64,000 nucleotides of DNA from assembly GCA_020747015.1 (NCBI GenBank), contig JAGTJM010000003.1, positions 124,001 to 188,000 of the forward strand, read 5' to 3'. The notes beneath the pieces are model-generated. The model saw only the letters and a program-made list of their open reading frames with translations, had not been told where the DNA came from and ran no database searches. A program made the position numbers and the translations under genes. Of this stretch, positions 45,956 through 57,436 are shown piece by piece. Source of the stretch: Pyrenochaeta sp. MPI-SDFR-AT-0127. Its lineage: Eukaryota > Ascomycota > Dothideomycetes > Pleosporales > Cucurbitariaceae. Positions within the stretch are counted from its first letter, which is position 1; every line of letters starts with the position of its first letter.

Positions 45956-48731
45956 CTACACTGTCCTCTCAAGATCGCTTTCACTTGTAGTTAATTCCCC
46001 TTGCGCTATAACCTGGTTCATTTCTGCAGGTGTCAGCGTGATTGCGTCGGCAAATCGGTTCCCAGATGGCCTTACATCAAATGTGAAAGTGTCATCAGTT
46101 GTATCAGCAGTATCTAGCTCGCTCTCATAATCACCCTCCAAGATGGCTTTGATGTAATCGGGGCCGAACTCAGCCCAGCCTTGCAGATTGGGGATATCGA
46201 ACTCGGGCAAAAAGCCAACGTTGATGTCGTCAACGGCGGCAGCTTCAGCTTCGTTGAGTGAGGAGACATCAATGGCTGGTCCAGATCCTGGAGTGATTGC
46301 ATTAAGGTCGGCAGGTAAGGGGCCACTTAAGCTTTCGACTGGTGGTGTCTGCAAGATTTCGGCTTCTGGGCCTCCTACGATATCACTGACTGGCACTGGT
46401 AGGATTGGGTCAGGAAAATCCAGGACGAGTGGCTCTGGTTCAGAGTTGAGCGGCGTATCTGGATCGACACTATCCGCAAAGAACTCATCTGGCGGAGTAT
46501 TTCCATCTTCGGGCTCAACATCTTCAGTCTGGCCTTGTTGATTCAATGGATCGAGTGTCCCCGATTCACCTAGCACGGCATCCAGCTCAGCTCCAAGCTC
46601 TGCGAGAGAAGCAGGTATAATTAGTACAAATTTCAAAGATATAGTTCAAACATGAAGACTTACTCGGCGCGTCATCAAGCGCAGCTCCCTCGTCAACCCA
46701 AAGATCCTCTTGTCTGTTCCTCAACTTATGGCGCATGTCTCGCTTCGACCTTGTCAAAAACGCTTGTGATGACTGTAGAATTTCCTGAACCTTGCCTTGT
46801 TCCGGTTTACTTAAAGTGTTAAGAAGTTCGACAAACTCAATGTATTTCCAGGCAGCCTGCTTGTCCTCATCTTCAAAGTTAGACAGGAAGCTATCCAAGT
46901 CTACATCCACGTTACTGTAGCCTTCATTCCATGGAGCGAAGAGCTGTGCATCCGACTCGGTAGCAACGCTCCGCATAGCTGGGTCTAGATCCCAGAACAG
47001 GGACACAACATAGCCCACTCGATCTCCGTCCCATGTTGGTGAATCTCCAATGTTTTCCGTTGAAACTAGTGGCGTAGACTCTCGCTTCGTAATGATCTGT
47101 TGCTTCTCAGTTGAGAGACCTTCGAACAACTTCAAAAGTATCTGAAGCTTGTCTTCATGCGGAAGGACGGCATCCCCGATAATTTCCCAGAATACGTAAG
47201 TATCTAGTACGAACTGGCTGAGTTGACCAGGGAGTTTGTCCAGATCCAGAGACTCAGGTGAAGGCAACGGTCGAGAGGGGTCGCTGATAACATCCTCAAG
47301 TCCCTCAGCAATGTCAGGAGCAAGCTCGGTAAGAATTGGGTAAAGGTAGTGAAATTCCTCAATGTAGTGGCTTATGAAGCCGTCACCGACACGGCCCTCG
47401 CGCTTGGTAAGCTCGAAATGCTCTGGTTCGGGCGCGAGGACGCGGAGAACAGCAGCTTGAGTGGCATCATCAAGGGCATTGAAGGATTCCTTAAGCGTAG
47501 CGGCAAAGGGACCAAGAGTATCGATTGGGTCCTGGTTACTCGCGAGGGAGGAGTAGAATTTGAATATAGCGTCCGAAGAGACTTTGGGCAAAGCATCGCG
47601 TTTACCAAGAGCCCTTTTAAAGGGAACTCCGTTGATCTTGAACGTGAGGGAGATAAGTTGGTTGATTAACTTGACCAGATCACTAACAACGGGCACACCA
47701 CCAAATCCGGGAACACCTGCGCCATCCCGTTTGACGAGAGGAGTTGGAGTTATACCCAAGTTGAGCAGTTGCACAGACAGGTCGATTAACTCCTTCAATA
47801 GCTCTAGTGAGGACGTAGTATCGAGTGGTGGCGCAGTCAATCCTCCGTCCGTTGCTGGTTCGGTGGGCTTCGTGACCGGTTTGGGGATGCCCCAGTTACC
47901 TCCAAGGGGCCACCACGGATTAACAGTAGGAGTGGGAGGTTTTATGGGATTCCAGTTACTTCCAAGGCCCCACCACTGACGACTACGTAATAACCTCAGA
48001 GGTGTGGCCACAGGCTCTGTCGAAGGAATATCAACAGTAGAGATGATGGTTTGTGCAGCCTCTAGAACACTTGAGAGATCCGCGACACCAAGTCCATTGT
48101 TGAAGGGAACACCAGCAACAGATCCACTTCCATCAGCGATGAGTGAGATTGCAGTAGAAATTAAACCTCTCAGGGTAGTCAGAAGAGCTACAGTATCCTG
48201 AGGAAGATCTTCACCAAGTGCATCTCTTCTCTTGATTGGTACATCTGTTCCCTCGGCGGAATCAAGTGGACGCACAAGTGGTACATCTTTAAGGAGGCTG
48301 TTCAAAACATCGTTGATGACGTCCAAAAGGGGCTGTAGAACTGAAACAATGGTGTTGATGCTCACAGGCGGGGCCTCGGGCAACAGCGGAATAGGATCAC
48401 TCAGGATCGGATCAAGGGGCACAGTCACCGTCGGAAGAGGAAATGGAATGGGATCGACAGGGAGAAAAGGGTCGATGAAAATCTCTGGTCCGGTATTATC
48501 ACCAATCCCTGGCTCAATGGGAATCGGCAATGCGGGCAATATCGTTACATTTGGGACTGTTCCATTCTCGATTCCTGGATCCAAGATAGGAGCTGGCTCT
48601 GGTACTCCAGTAGGAGAAGAGGGCGTCTCAGTAATGTTGAACAGTTGGAAGGGTGGCAGTGCTTGGGGTAGAGATAGAACGAATGGCAGGGAAAGAACGA
48701 GCAGCTTCACAGCTGCTGTGGAGTGAGACAT
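45956..48731 (-). CDS. secreted protein with multiple Kex2 sites
   Basis: Not assigned to a family. Exons 48731-46664 and 46599-45956 give 903 residues. A signal peptide is clear (MSHSTAAVKLLVLSLPFVLSLPQALP); an ATG 51 bp upstream is also in frame but would bury it. The first 120 residues are rich in Pro, Ile and Asp. Dibasic Lys-Arg sites occur near residues 165 (KRRDAL), 333 (VKRDG), 370 and 375 (KRALGKRDAL), 442 (TKREG), 548 (TKRES) and 662 (SKRDM), mostly followed by an acidic residue, as in Kex2 sites. Around residues 250-285 lies a Trp-rich tandem repeat. The C-terminus is acidic and disordered. Function unknown; a processed precursor or cell-wall protein are options. Confidence 0.75.
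47891..47976. repeat. two 26-bp direct repeats, 60-bp period, in the Kex2-site gene
   Basis: Copies at 47891-47916 and 47951-47976 match at 22 of 26 bases and are spaced by exactly 60 bp. They encode the two peptide units WWGLGSNW and WWPLGGNW. Confidence 0.75.
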
Positions 48732-49481
48732 GTTGCTCACGCTAGCGAGAGGGGGCGGAGCTGGCTGAGACAAAGATAACAAGGGTTTAGGAGAGGTTCA
48801 TAACGTTGATAGAATCTGTGCATTCCTCGCGTTGGGCGGATCGACGCGTTACGGCATTCACATTCCACTATCCCTGCCTTCGCATAACATCACAAGAACA
48901 GGTAGGGCAAGCAAGGAACGACAAATCTCACTCATGGTAGCTTTTCATGTTGCTATAACGTATTGGATAGCCGTTTTAAAGGTCTTTGCTCTACCGAGGC
49001 ATTAGCACTGGCATGATATTCGCCATCACCAGGTTAGGTTTGTACATACATGTAGGTCAAAGGAGGCAACGAGTCGACAAGCGTCCATGCGATCCAATAG
49101 TCCCAAAACGCCGGGTCTCCAATGCAGGCGTTCATCCCTAATCATAAGGTGGCGCCTGTCAAATGTCAAATGTCGCGCGGAGCATGGCATGAACTGTGCG
49201 ACTTACCAATCTCGATGATCGTGATCATGAATCACAGCTCCGTGGGAATCGTTTCCAAGAACGCCAAAGAAGTCCCACAGACAAGAAAATAGGTGTTACA
49301 CAGATGGAGAGGATGTGATTAGGTAGAGTAGCTCATCACACGAAGCTGAATATCTCGAATTGTCCATGTCGGATTCGAGACTGCAACGAATCGCCGCGTA
49401 GATTCCATACACTTTCAAGTGAATACGTGATCACAACGATGATATCACGCACAGAACGGGACTTGTAGTCAAGGGAGGTTG
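48732..49481. other. intergenic region upstream of the Kex2-site gene
   Basis: 750 bp with the promoter of the secreted-protein gene and the 3' flank of the CDC26-like gene. Nothing further recognised. Confidence 0.45.
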
Positions 49482-49709
49482 TTAATTACCTCTTCCGCCG
49501 CCGCCCATGATGCGATCCTTTTTGCTCTTCTGCTGCGGAAGAGACTGCTCTTTTGCTTTGGCGGAACTGTCTGTTGATTGGGAAGAGGCGGCTTCCTGTT
49601 GCTGTTGCTGCTGCTGCTGTTGCTCCCACAATTTGCGCTGACGGTTGGTTTCGTACTGTTCGATATCGGCAGCAGTGAGAGTAATGGTAGTGGGCGCGCG
49701 TCGGAGCAT
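49482..49709 (-). CDS. CDC26-like anaphase-promoting complex subunit
   Basis: 75 residues starting MLRRAPTTITLTAADIEQYE, which matches the N-terminal signature of CDC26/Apc12, the small subunit that stabilises the TPR protein Cut9/Apc6 in the APC/C. After the signature comes a Gln tract of nine, then a Lys/Ser-rich tail ending RIMGGGGRGN. A possible GT donor lies at the very end (GGTAATTAAC), so a short extra exon may replace the last residue. Assignment rests on the first 20 residues and the size. Confidence 0.7.
   Translation of the reverse strand: MLRRAPTTITLTAADIEQYETNRQRKLWEQQQQQQQQQEAASSQSTDSSAKAKEQSLPQQKSKKDRIMGGGGRGN
49596..49624. repeat. CAG/CTG trinucleotide tract (poly-Gln)
   Basis: Imperfect CTG/TTG units on the plus strand that encode nine Gln in the CDC26-like protein on the minus strand. 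Likely to vary in length between strains. Confidence 0.75.
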
Positions 49710-50261
49710 GGCTGCTTTATTGATGATGAACTGGATAGTAGAGTTGGTACTTCAAGTACGAGTGCAGATGACTGGGTTGCAAAGCTCGTGTGCAAAGGAC
49801 TGGCACGACTGATTAAGTATACACAACTGCACACGTCCCGTGAATTGTATGACGTGGAGATCGAATGGTTTGAACCCAGTTAAACACAAACTGGGAGCTC
49901 TATGCCAATATAAAAAGACTCGGCCGAATGAAGTGAAGGGAGCGACTAATTCGTAATCATGGAGGATGTGGGTTGTTTTGAAGCGGTTGAATTGAGAAAG
50001 CCGGTTTTGATGGATGTAGATGGAAAGTGCGCAGTTCGACAGTTCGTGAACAAATATAATGCGATAGGCACAGAGCTGTCGGCCAATGCACAAGTACGTT
50101 AATGGATGCTGTATCTTGGTGGAAGTAAATAGAAGGCAACCCACTCGATGGAGTGAAGGGTTGGGCACGTGTGGAAGCGCTCCACAGCACCCCTGTCTGC
50201 CAAGACCTCGCGATCTCGAAAAGTTGGTGACAGCATCAAAACGTCTCCCATCCATTCCAGC
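49710..50261. other. divergent intergenic region with a short hairpin
   Basis: 552 bp between the starts of the CDC26-like gene and a mitochondrial-protein gene. An inverted repeat (CCCAGTT / AACTGGG, 7-nt loop) lies near 49876-49896. A GGTTCAA-like string beside it was tested as a tRNA B box and rejected, since no T-stem forms. Confidence 0.45.
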
Positions 50262-51253
50262 ATGGCTCAGCGACACATATGCCCCTCAATGGGTGCGCTG
50301 CGGCGCTCACTCATTGTAGATGTAGCAGCTGCACCAAAGTGCTTGTCAAGGACCCTCCATGGCTCGGCAAGCAAACGTGAAGGGCAGCCCAGCGACGCTG
50401 CTCCATCTGCTCCTGGTACGTTTCCTAAGTTGCAATGGCTATCCTTTCGTCTCTTCTAACTTGAATAGCCTCCAATACCCGCAGATCCCGCTCTGCTGCC
50501 GCCTTCAAGCAGATTACTTCTCTCCAAAACCGCCGCGCCATTCCTGGCGGCCTTGCTAGAGGCACCTTTCCCAGCGGACAAATGGCACGACGGAGTCCTC
50601 GCCCCGAGTCGACTCAGACAGATGGCTCCGGCATTGTCCAAAATGCAGCCAATGCAACAGTAACTCGCGGTTCGCCCCCAGATGGGCAAATGGTCCGCGC
50701 CCCCTCCAAACTTCGTGTGACCAGGAATGCAACCATAGGCAGCATGCGTGTTGGTCCCAACCTTCGTGGAAGAGATGGAGGCCCGGGCGGTGACCAAGGG
50801 CCACGACGGGGAGGCCCTAACAACCGCGGCGATAGAGGTCCAAAGAAGCGCGAGAAGACCAAGTCTTCCGGTTCAGCACCGCAACGTACCACGATTGCAG
50901 AGATCAATCCCGCTACAACGCTCTCAGATGGTATGGTGCATCATCTACTGAGGTTACAGAGAAAGGAGTGGGACCGTGTACCGTACGAGCCGAAATATAC
51001 GCCAGGCAGCTTGGCAGCGAATGAGCTGATATACGCCGGCAGAGAATTATTCAAAGGAGAGAGCCCACCAGTGAAAATCTGGGGACCCTTGGAGAAGGAA
51101 ATTGGCGTTGTTGGCATGTTTGGCGCGGAGGCGCATTTAAAGATCAGAAGGGTGCCAGACGGAGATGCTGAGGCTTTCGGACACGAGATGCTTGGAACAG
51201 AGGAGCCTGAGGCGGCTCAAGAGGGAAAGAAGAAACTAGTCGATGTACAATGA
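50262..51253 (+). CDS. probable mitochondrial protein, maybe small mitoribosomal subunit
   Basis: Two exons, 50262-50415 and 50469-51253, give 312 residues. The N-terminus is basic and free of acidic residues for over 20 positions from MGALRRSL (an alternative ATG at 50289), fitting a presequence. The middle is low-complexity Gly/Arg/Pro-rich (RGGPNNRGDRGPKKR). The C-terminal 110 residues look folded: LSDGMVHHLLRLQRKEWDRV, YTPGSLAANELIYAGRELF, and IWGPLEKEIGVVGMFG. I recall similar blocks in a fungal mitoribosomal small-subunit protein (mS46/Rsm28 type), but this is not certain. Confidence 0.6.
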
Positions 51254-51506
51254 TAGAGCAAGAAGTGTAAATTATGTATTTGGCACCTGTACGTTACAAT
51301 CATAGCATCTTGTTTTGATCACAATGACGACGCGTACTCTGGACACATGCTTGCTTGTTTCGGTATGTCCTATCACGTATGATTTTCGCATATCGGCAAT
51401 CAAAACTGATCCCATGCATCGACCAAGCTGCGCGCACAGTCTATGCTGTCATTTTTCAGCTTGCATTGGTTTCTCATTGAAAAGCAGATATTCCAATAAG
51501 ACACAG

Positions 51507-53076
51507 TCATTTTGACCAAATGACCTTATACTTGAATTGCGTTGGGAAACTCTTGTCCGTGATGAGTAACTCCTCGCCTTCTTCGACCAAATCGTTCATC
51601 TTCTTCTCTAAATTGGGGCGTGTTTGCTCTTCCAGGCCAGCGAGTTGCATGTACAACGATTTCTCACCTGTGCGGATCGATGGTTTCTTGAGTTGTCTAT
51701 TGGAAGTCAATATCTCGTGCGCTTTCAAACACCTCAGTGAAATAGATGTAGTACGTACGCTTCAGGTCTCTCCGCCAGCCCCTCGATGAACTCCTGGAGT
51801 GTGATGTTGGGGTTGACTGGAAGTGATCGGGCGATATTCCCGGCGCCGCAAACAGGACAGTCGTCTTTCTTCTGATGTTCGAAAGTATACGTGTAAACGC
51901 TGTCATCACCAGTGTACATCATGTAGTTATCTGTCTCAGGAAACCCAAGGAACGGGTTGACGTTCGTCGCCACCTTAAATGCCTCGTTACAGCAACTCGC
52001 CGCTACAATCGCATTTGTACTTGCAATCGCAGGAATGATGTTCTTTACCACTCCTTGAGTCATTGAGTACGTGACGCCCTCAATGTTGAACTCCTTTGCG
52101 CGAGTGAGCGCTTTTTGATACAGCCAGGTAATATGTTCTGGATCGTCGGTGTCAAGTGTATCGTCCTTACGCTCCTCCTCCCAGGCGATGATATGCGCCC
52201 ATTCGATACAGTGCTGTGGCTGTCGCGGAATAGTAGCGAGCGTACAGAGTGGAACGGCAGCACGGGGAGCGTGCATGTCGAGTTGACACTCTATGCAAGA
52301 GGTCATTGTGGGAAATATTACTCTTGCTTGTCCCTTGAACCCTTCTGTTCCTCCATCAATCAATGGTTTCATACTGTCAGGATTGTTCTCATCCACCATC
52401 CCCACTAGCGTTGCATTAATCCATCTCCTGGCCTCGATACTGTCTAAGCCACATACGATCAACGCAAACTGCATGTAGTACGCTTCATCCTTGTCTTGAA
52501 TCTTGCCACAATAAGGAGTAATCTTTACGCCTTTTACGCGCTTCTCGACGAAAGCTGCAGCTGTTTCAGCCTTGAATTTTCCTACATCCGCTGCTCGGAA
52601 AAGGAACTGCCGGTTAAGATTGCTGACGTCAATGGTATCCATATCTATGACATGGATATCTTTGAAGCCAGAGAGGGCTAGGTTTTTGAGGATCTCACAG
52701 CCTAGTCCACCAGCTCCACTATGTATTTGTGTTAGAATTTGATACTCTATATCATATCGGTAGTCAGGTTCTATCTTAAGCAGATAGTAAACTCACATCA
52801 CGCTGCATCTTGTTAGATTCGGGTTTCGAGTTTCGGAGTTTGCGACAGACGTACAGAACTTTGAGCCCATCTAGGTAGTTGATGACCTGCTCGCCAGCCA
52901 TGAACATTTCATCGTCCGTAAAAGGCCCTGTCCGGCTCAGGAATTTATCGAGGTACTTCCTGTAGTCTGACATTAGTCTAGGGCTCAGTTCTGTACTTTT
53001 TCGTAGAACAGACTCACCATCGCGCACGTGAGAGAGCTGCCTGGTCAGCACCAACGCTTTCTACGTTGACTGCCAT
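51507..53076 (-). CDS. UBA3: NEDD8-activating enzyme E1 catalytic subunit UBA3
   Basis: Catalytic half of the NEDD8 E1; with Ula1/APPBP1 it activates NEDD8/Rub1 for cullin modification. Exons 53076-53018, 52959-52855, 52802-52797, 52718-51759 and 51696-51507 give 439 residues. The third exon is just 6 nt (CGTGAT); it restores LKVLVIGAGGLGCEIL, the ATP-binding motif. Further motifs are DMDTIDVSNLNRQFLFR, PLIDGGTEGFKGQARVI, the catalytic Cys in AVPLCTLATIPR, FNIEGVTYSMTQGVVKNIIPA, the zinc Cys pair CPVCGAG, and the E2-binding ubiquitin-fold domain at the end. Divergent from TEL2. Confidence 0.93.
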
Positions 53077-53464
53077 GGTATGAGTTCTTTGAGAAGTGAG
53101 GTGGGGGGAGCCAAGTTTGAGGAAAGAAAGGTCGTAGGCATCAGAGCGTCGATGCCTCTGCCAAGACGCTAAAGACAGTTTGTGGATAGAGCAAGTATTG
53201 CCGATCGGAGCGTGGCCATCTGCACAGCAACTTCAGCAACGTAAAAAAAGCTGAAGAGGTTTTTCCAGTAAGCGTGGGCTATATCTGGTTAATAACATAA
53301 GGATCGACTAGTGTGTATAATGGGGGTGGTGGTCCAGTCTACGGCCAAAACAGTATATCTATAGGCATGTACGTACGGGGATCACGAAGCCAGATCCAAT
53401 ATCAATGAAAGTGTATCTGACCGGTGACAGAATCTTGCAGACCAATAGCAGCTCTCGCGCGATA
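53077..53464. promoter_or_regulatory. divergent region UBA3/TEL2
   Basis: 388 bp between the starts. The frame of TEL2 is open up to an ATG at 53405, so part could code if that start is used. Confidence 0.4.
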
Positions 53465-56456
53465 ATGGCCGACTTCCTTACTGCAGTGTCCACCAAGAAG
53501 ACGAAAGAGGCAGAGCCTCTGTTACGAGAAGCCAAGAGTCAAGACATTCAAGAGACGGTTCAAGTGAATTCTAGGGAAACAGTATTGCAAGTCCTAAAGA
53601 ACAAGCCAAATCCAGTCACACTTCACAAGGCCCTCATAGCCCTGACCGCTCCTGACTTTAGCCTAGTGCTACCAGAACCGTTGAATGCTAGCATAGCGTA
53701 TCAGCTCGTCAAAGACACAATCCCAAACTATTGGAGGGCGCTGAGAGACTCAACTGAAACAAATTTGATCGCAAAGGTTCTTCGAAACCCCACTGGCCTG
53801 GGCCATATTATTACCTGGCTTCGATCGCTGGTTGCGGATAGTCGAGAAAGGAGGGCACCGGGCGATGCGCGCAATACATCTGAACATATCGAGGATGTGT
53901 TAGAGCTGCTTGATCGGATATTGCATGACGATGAGACATCGGTGCTGATCTTACGAAATATCTTAGCTCGTGGAAAGAACTTCGCACAAAAGAAGCTGCT
54001 CTGGAAGGAATACCTGGCACAAATAGCTTCAGGACGGCTACTGGCTTTGGTAGCTGAAGCTGAGGACGTACTCAAGGTGAACCACTCTTCAAGAAACCCT
54101 AGCTGGATCGCAGATGGTAGTGTGTTTGCAGAATGGTTGGGACGCAATATCGGTACCCTGATGAAGAGCGTCAGAGGAAACGAACAATACCCCACCGCAG
54201 TTGCAGAACTTTGCTCGAAAGCTCTAGGATTAGGCTATACCGGTATGTCAATTATACGATAAGTTCGACGCTTGCTGACCAACAAGATCGAGTTGTCGGC
54301 TCCTTTCTTCCGAGTCTCATCGACAATTGTGACCTAGAGGATTTTACGGATCTCTTGATCAAGATGAAGAGCTTCGAGCAGCGAAAGTACCTTAATGCGT
54401 TGACAAATTTTGCTGTAAAGCAGTACTTATCATCGGACGTTGCCAGCAAAGACGACACACATCTTACATCGTCCACACCTGTTTCCGGTGTTGCAGCCGT
54501 ATTCTATTCAATCATCAAAAGCAGCGGTTTGCAGAAGGAGCACTTTGTTTCATCACTGACGAGATCAACGATACCTTCGCTTGATGATTCACTGGCCGCT
54601 CGTCGAAGTGTTATAGCTGCGCTAGCCACAGATCCAGGTTGGTACAAGGTGATTCTGATTTGAGCTCCGCTGACAAGTTGTAGATAGTTTACATACACTC
54701 CTAGAGAATTGCATCAGACTATTTGGTGATTCTGTGTATGTAAAGCATACGCCCGTTCTACAGCAGGAAGGTATGTATATCTGCGCTATCAAATCGAGGG
54801 CTGCGAATCTCACATTTGTTAGTTCTTGCCCAAAACCTTGCACTTTGCAGCGGCTATGTCCATCGCTCACAACCTATGTTCCTCACTATGATGGCCAAAT
54901 CGACTTACCACGTGAACGGCATGTCAAACCGACTCGGTACACCTTCGGCACGAGCACGCTTCCTTGGTATTGCAGTCGGTGTTGCAATCTCGAAGATGGT
55001 TGACAAGCCAGATCTCCAACTCAAGTTTGACCTTGACGGTTCTGAAGCTGTGGAGGCGAAGTTTTATCAACGTCTCACAGAGCTTGAAGATGGGATTGGA
55101 GCCATCAAAGATCTCAAGACAGAAGATAAAAGCGGTACATTGGTGAAAGCATTCAAGCAGAAGCCCAGGCCTAGGGTAAAGCCTTCAAAAGCACCTGCAA
55201 TTACCGAGATAACAGGTCCACGCATCATTGAGATTGTTTCCGAATCAGAGGATGAGGACGATGATCTCATAACCTATGAGAAGCCCGACTCTGACCCCGA
55301 AGATGATGGTGAAGACCCAGAAACTATCAACCGCAATAAACCCACCGCACCTGTGTACATTCGAGATCTCATTGCAGGGCTACGTGATCAAGAAAACTAT
55401 GATCGGCATCAACTTGCACTGTCCACTGCTGCGTCTCTCATCCGGCGCAAAGCCAATTTCGGCACTGAAGTGACTGATCATCTCGAAAGCTTAGCGACCA
55501 TTCTCACGGGGCTACAAGACAATCTGGAGCTCGAGGGGTTCGCACAACAGAAACAGCAAGCCTTGATTGCCGTGTTACTCGCAAAACCAGCGCAAATGGC
55601 GCAGTGGTTCGCACGATCATTCTTTTCCGGCGATTACAGTCTCACACAGCGCATCGCCATGCTTACTACGCTTGGCCTCGGAGCGCGGGAGTTGGCTGGT
55701 GTCAAAGACTCTGCAACCGAGAATCTCATACCTGCTGAGCCATCCTTTCCCAGCAAACAACTTCCACCTCACTTACACAAGATCTATACGGAAAGCAAAA
55801 ACGCCAACCCAGTGGCAAAGATCTCTAGCAGTATGGCACGAGAAATGCTTTCTCCACTTGCATCCCAAGCCGCTGATCAGCTCAGTGGGCCCAACATCCT
55901 AAAGGTCCGTACATTCTCTTCACGTATGGAAGTTGAGAAGAAGCGGCAGAAGCCGATACCGAATGCTCTTGCGCAGATTGTTGCGGACAATTTCTTCTTC
56001 CCGCTTACTGGGCGGTGGTGGTTGCAAATGCGTTCGAGCAGTGACTCGATCTACTGTTCCACCCACCTACTTCCACCATTCTTGCAGACCCTTTCTATTC
56101 TGCTCAATGCTTCAGGTCCGAATACACTAGCCCTGCCGCAGATGACACGCGAGTACTGGGACCTCCTCCTCTCTGTTCGGGGACTCGCAAGCAAAGACAA
56201 GAATATCTTGGGCGCTTTATTGTTCGGCTTTTTGATGCTGCTCGAAACGAACGAAAATAAGGAGCGCCTAGCGACGGAGCAAGGCAAAGAGTTGATGGAG
56301 ACGCAGGCCTGGGTCCAGATGGTATTCCAGGAATTGGGTGCGGGAAGCGAAGAGGACGAGAGAGTGAGAGTGCTAGCTGCTGGTGTTGTAGTGAGGTGTC
56401 AGGAAGTGATTGAGAAGTATCAGAGGCGCATGGTGGGAGCCTTTATGGATTATTAG
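53465..56456 (+). CDS. TEL2: telomere length regulation protein TEL2 (TELO2)
   Basis: Core of the Tel2-Tti1-Tti2 co-chaperone that matures PIKK kinases such as Tor, Tel1/ATM and Mec1/ATR with Hsp90. Exons 53465-54242, 54287-54637, 54684-54770 and 54823-56456 give 949 residues. It is an alpha-solenoid: helical repeats throughout, an acidic loop around EIVSESEDEDDDL, and then the conserved C-terminal block PVYIRDLIAGLRDQENYDR, followed by HLESLATILTGLQDN, LAKPAQMAQWFARSFF and QRIAMLTTLGLGARELAG. MADFLTAVS is a typical start; an upstream ATG at 53405 is in frame. Confidence 0.92.
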
Positions 56457-56790
56457 TATGTTTGCAAGGCTAGTACAGGAGCCCAAGCGGTCCAAAGTAT
56501 CGTTAAAGAGCGTCCATTGGTTTCTATATATAGTTCCGAATGCCTCCAGTATCAGTTCACTCGATGCCTACTATTACAATGCTTGAGATAAAACAAGAAA
56601 GAATCAAAACAAAGGTGGTTGCGTGTGCAGCTTTGACGATGGCGAATGTGTCTACTCCTGGCATTCGTGGGCCCGCATACACGTACACAAAGAAGATAAG
56701 ATGCAGATATGCATGAGGATGAGCGTGTGCGAAGTCGAGGGATTGACATTTGACGACGCGATGTCAGTAAGATTGGTGTTCAGCTCTGAT
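56457..56790. other. convergent 3' flanks of TEL2 and hydrophobin
   Basis: 334 bp between two convergent stop codons. Nothing recognised. Confidence 0.5.
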
Positions 56791-57286
56791 CTAGTCACAG
56801 ATGGCACCGGCGTTGATCTCACGCTGTGTAGGCATTAGTGGGTCCGCGTTCGAAGAGACGAACTGGGAGGATGAAGAAGAAGAAGATGGTTACCTTGTGT
56901 GCATTGCCGTCGCAGCACTTGACCTCACTCTTATCTCCACAGACCTCATTCGCAGTCGCATCGCCAGTGTTCACTGTCGAGCCGTCAGCGTCGACTAGCC
57001 ATATGTATTCTCCAAGCAACTCACAAAATTGCAGCTGAATAGCAGCGCAGTTGAAGTTCAAAATGTCATCGCCCAGGGCGTTGCCCGAGATGGATTTGCT
57101 GGAATCAACCTCTTTGTTCTGGTTGCAGCAGGAAAGAACCTTCTTGTCTCCACAGGTTTGGGCTGCGTCGGCCACGTTGCGGAGACCGAGGGGCTTGATA
57201 GCGCGAGTCTGGACGTATTTGCCAGCAGTAGGCGTGGCCATGACCATGGCGGCGAAGGAAAGGAAGACGATGCTGTAGAACTGCAT
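56791..57286 (-). CDS. hydrophobin-like secreted protein
   Basis: Small secreted amphipathic protein that coats aerial hyphae or spores. Exons 57286-56894 and 56823-56791 give 141 residues. A signal peptide is clear (MQFYSIVFLSFAAMVMATP). The Cys pattern is C-x7-CC-x25-C-x7-C-x27-C-x7-CC-x14-C, with the last Cys supplied by the 11-codon second exon (ICD, then stop). The usual hydrophobin has eight Cys as C-CC-C-C-CC-C; this has nine, the extra one in QLQFCELLG. Without the intron the protein would lose its final Cys and gain a hydrophobic tail, so the splice is well supported. Spacing is nearest to class I. Confidence 0.88.
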
Positions 57287-57429
57287 GTTGGCGTTTGTAA
57301 AAGCTTGGATGAGAAGGAAGCAAAGATGCTAAGTGAGTGTAGTTGGTTTGGAAAGAAAGTGAGTGAGTGTAGCTGTGAAGAAGAGATTGTGATGTTGATG
57401 ATGAGGTATAGAGAGATGATTGAGTGGTC

Positions 57430-57436
57430 TTATATA
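57430..57436 (-). promoter_or_regulatory. TATA box of the hydrophobin gene
   Basis: TATATAA on the minus strand about 145 bp upstream of the start at 57286, followed by pyrimidine-rich CTCTCTA and TCTTCTTCA stretches, typical of a strongly expressed fungal gene. Confidence 0.6.

Noticed and set aside
49860..49900. GGTTCAAACC-like B box on the minus strand
   Set aside because: No T-stem pairing; it is part of a small hairpin in an intergenic region.
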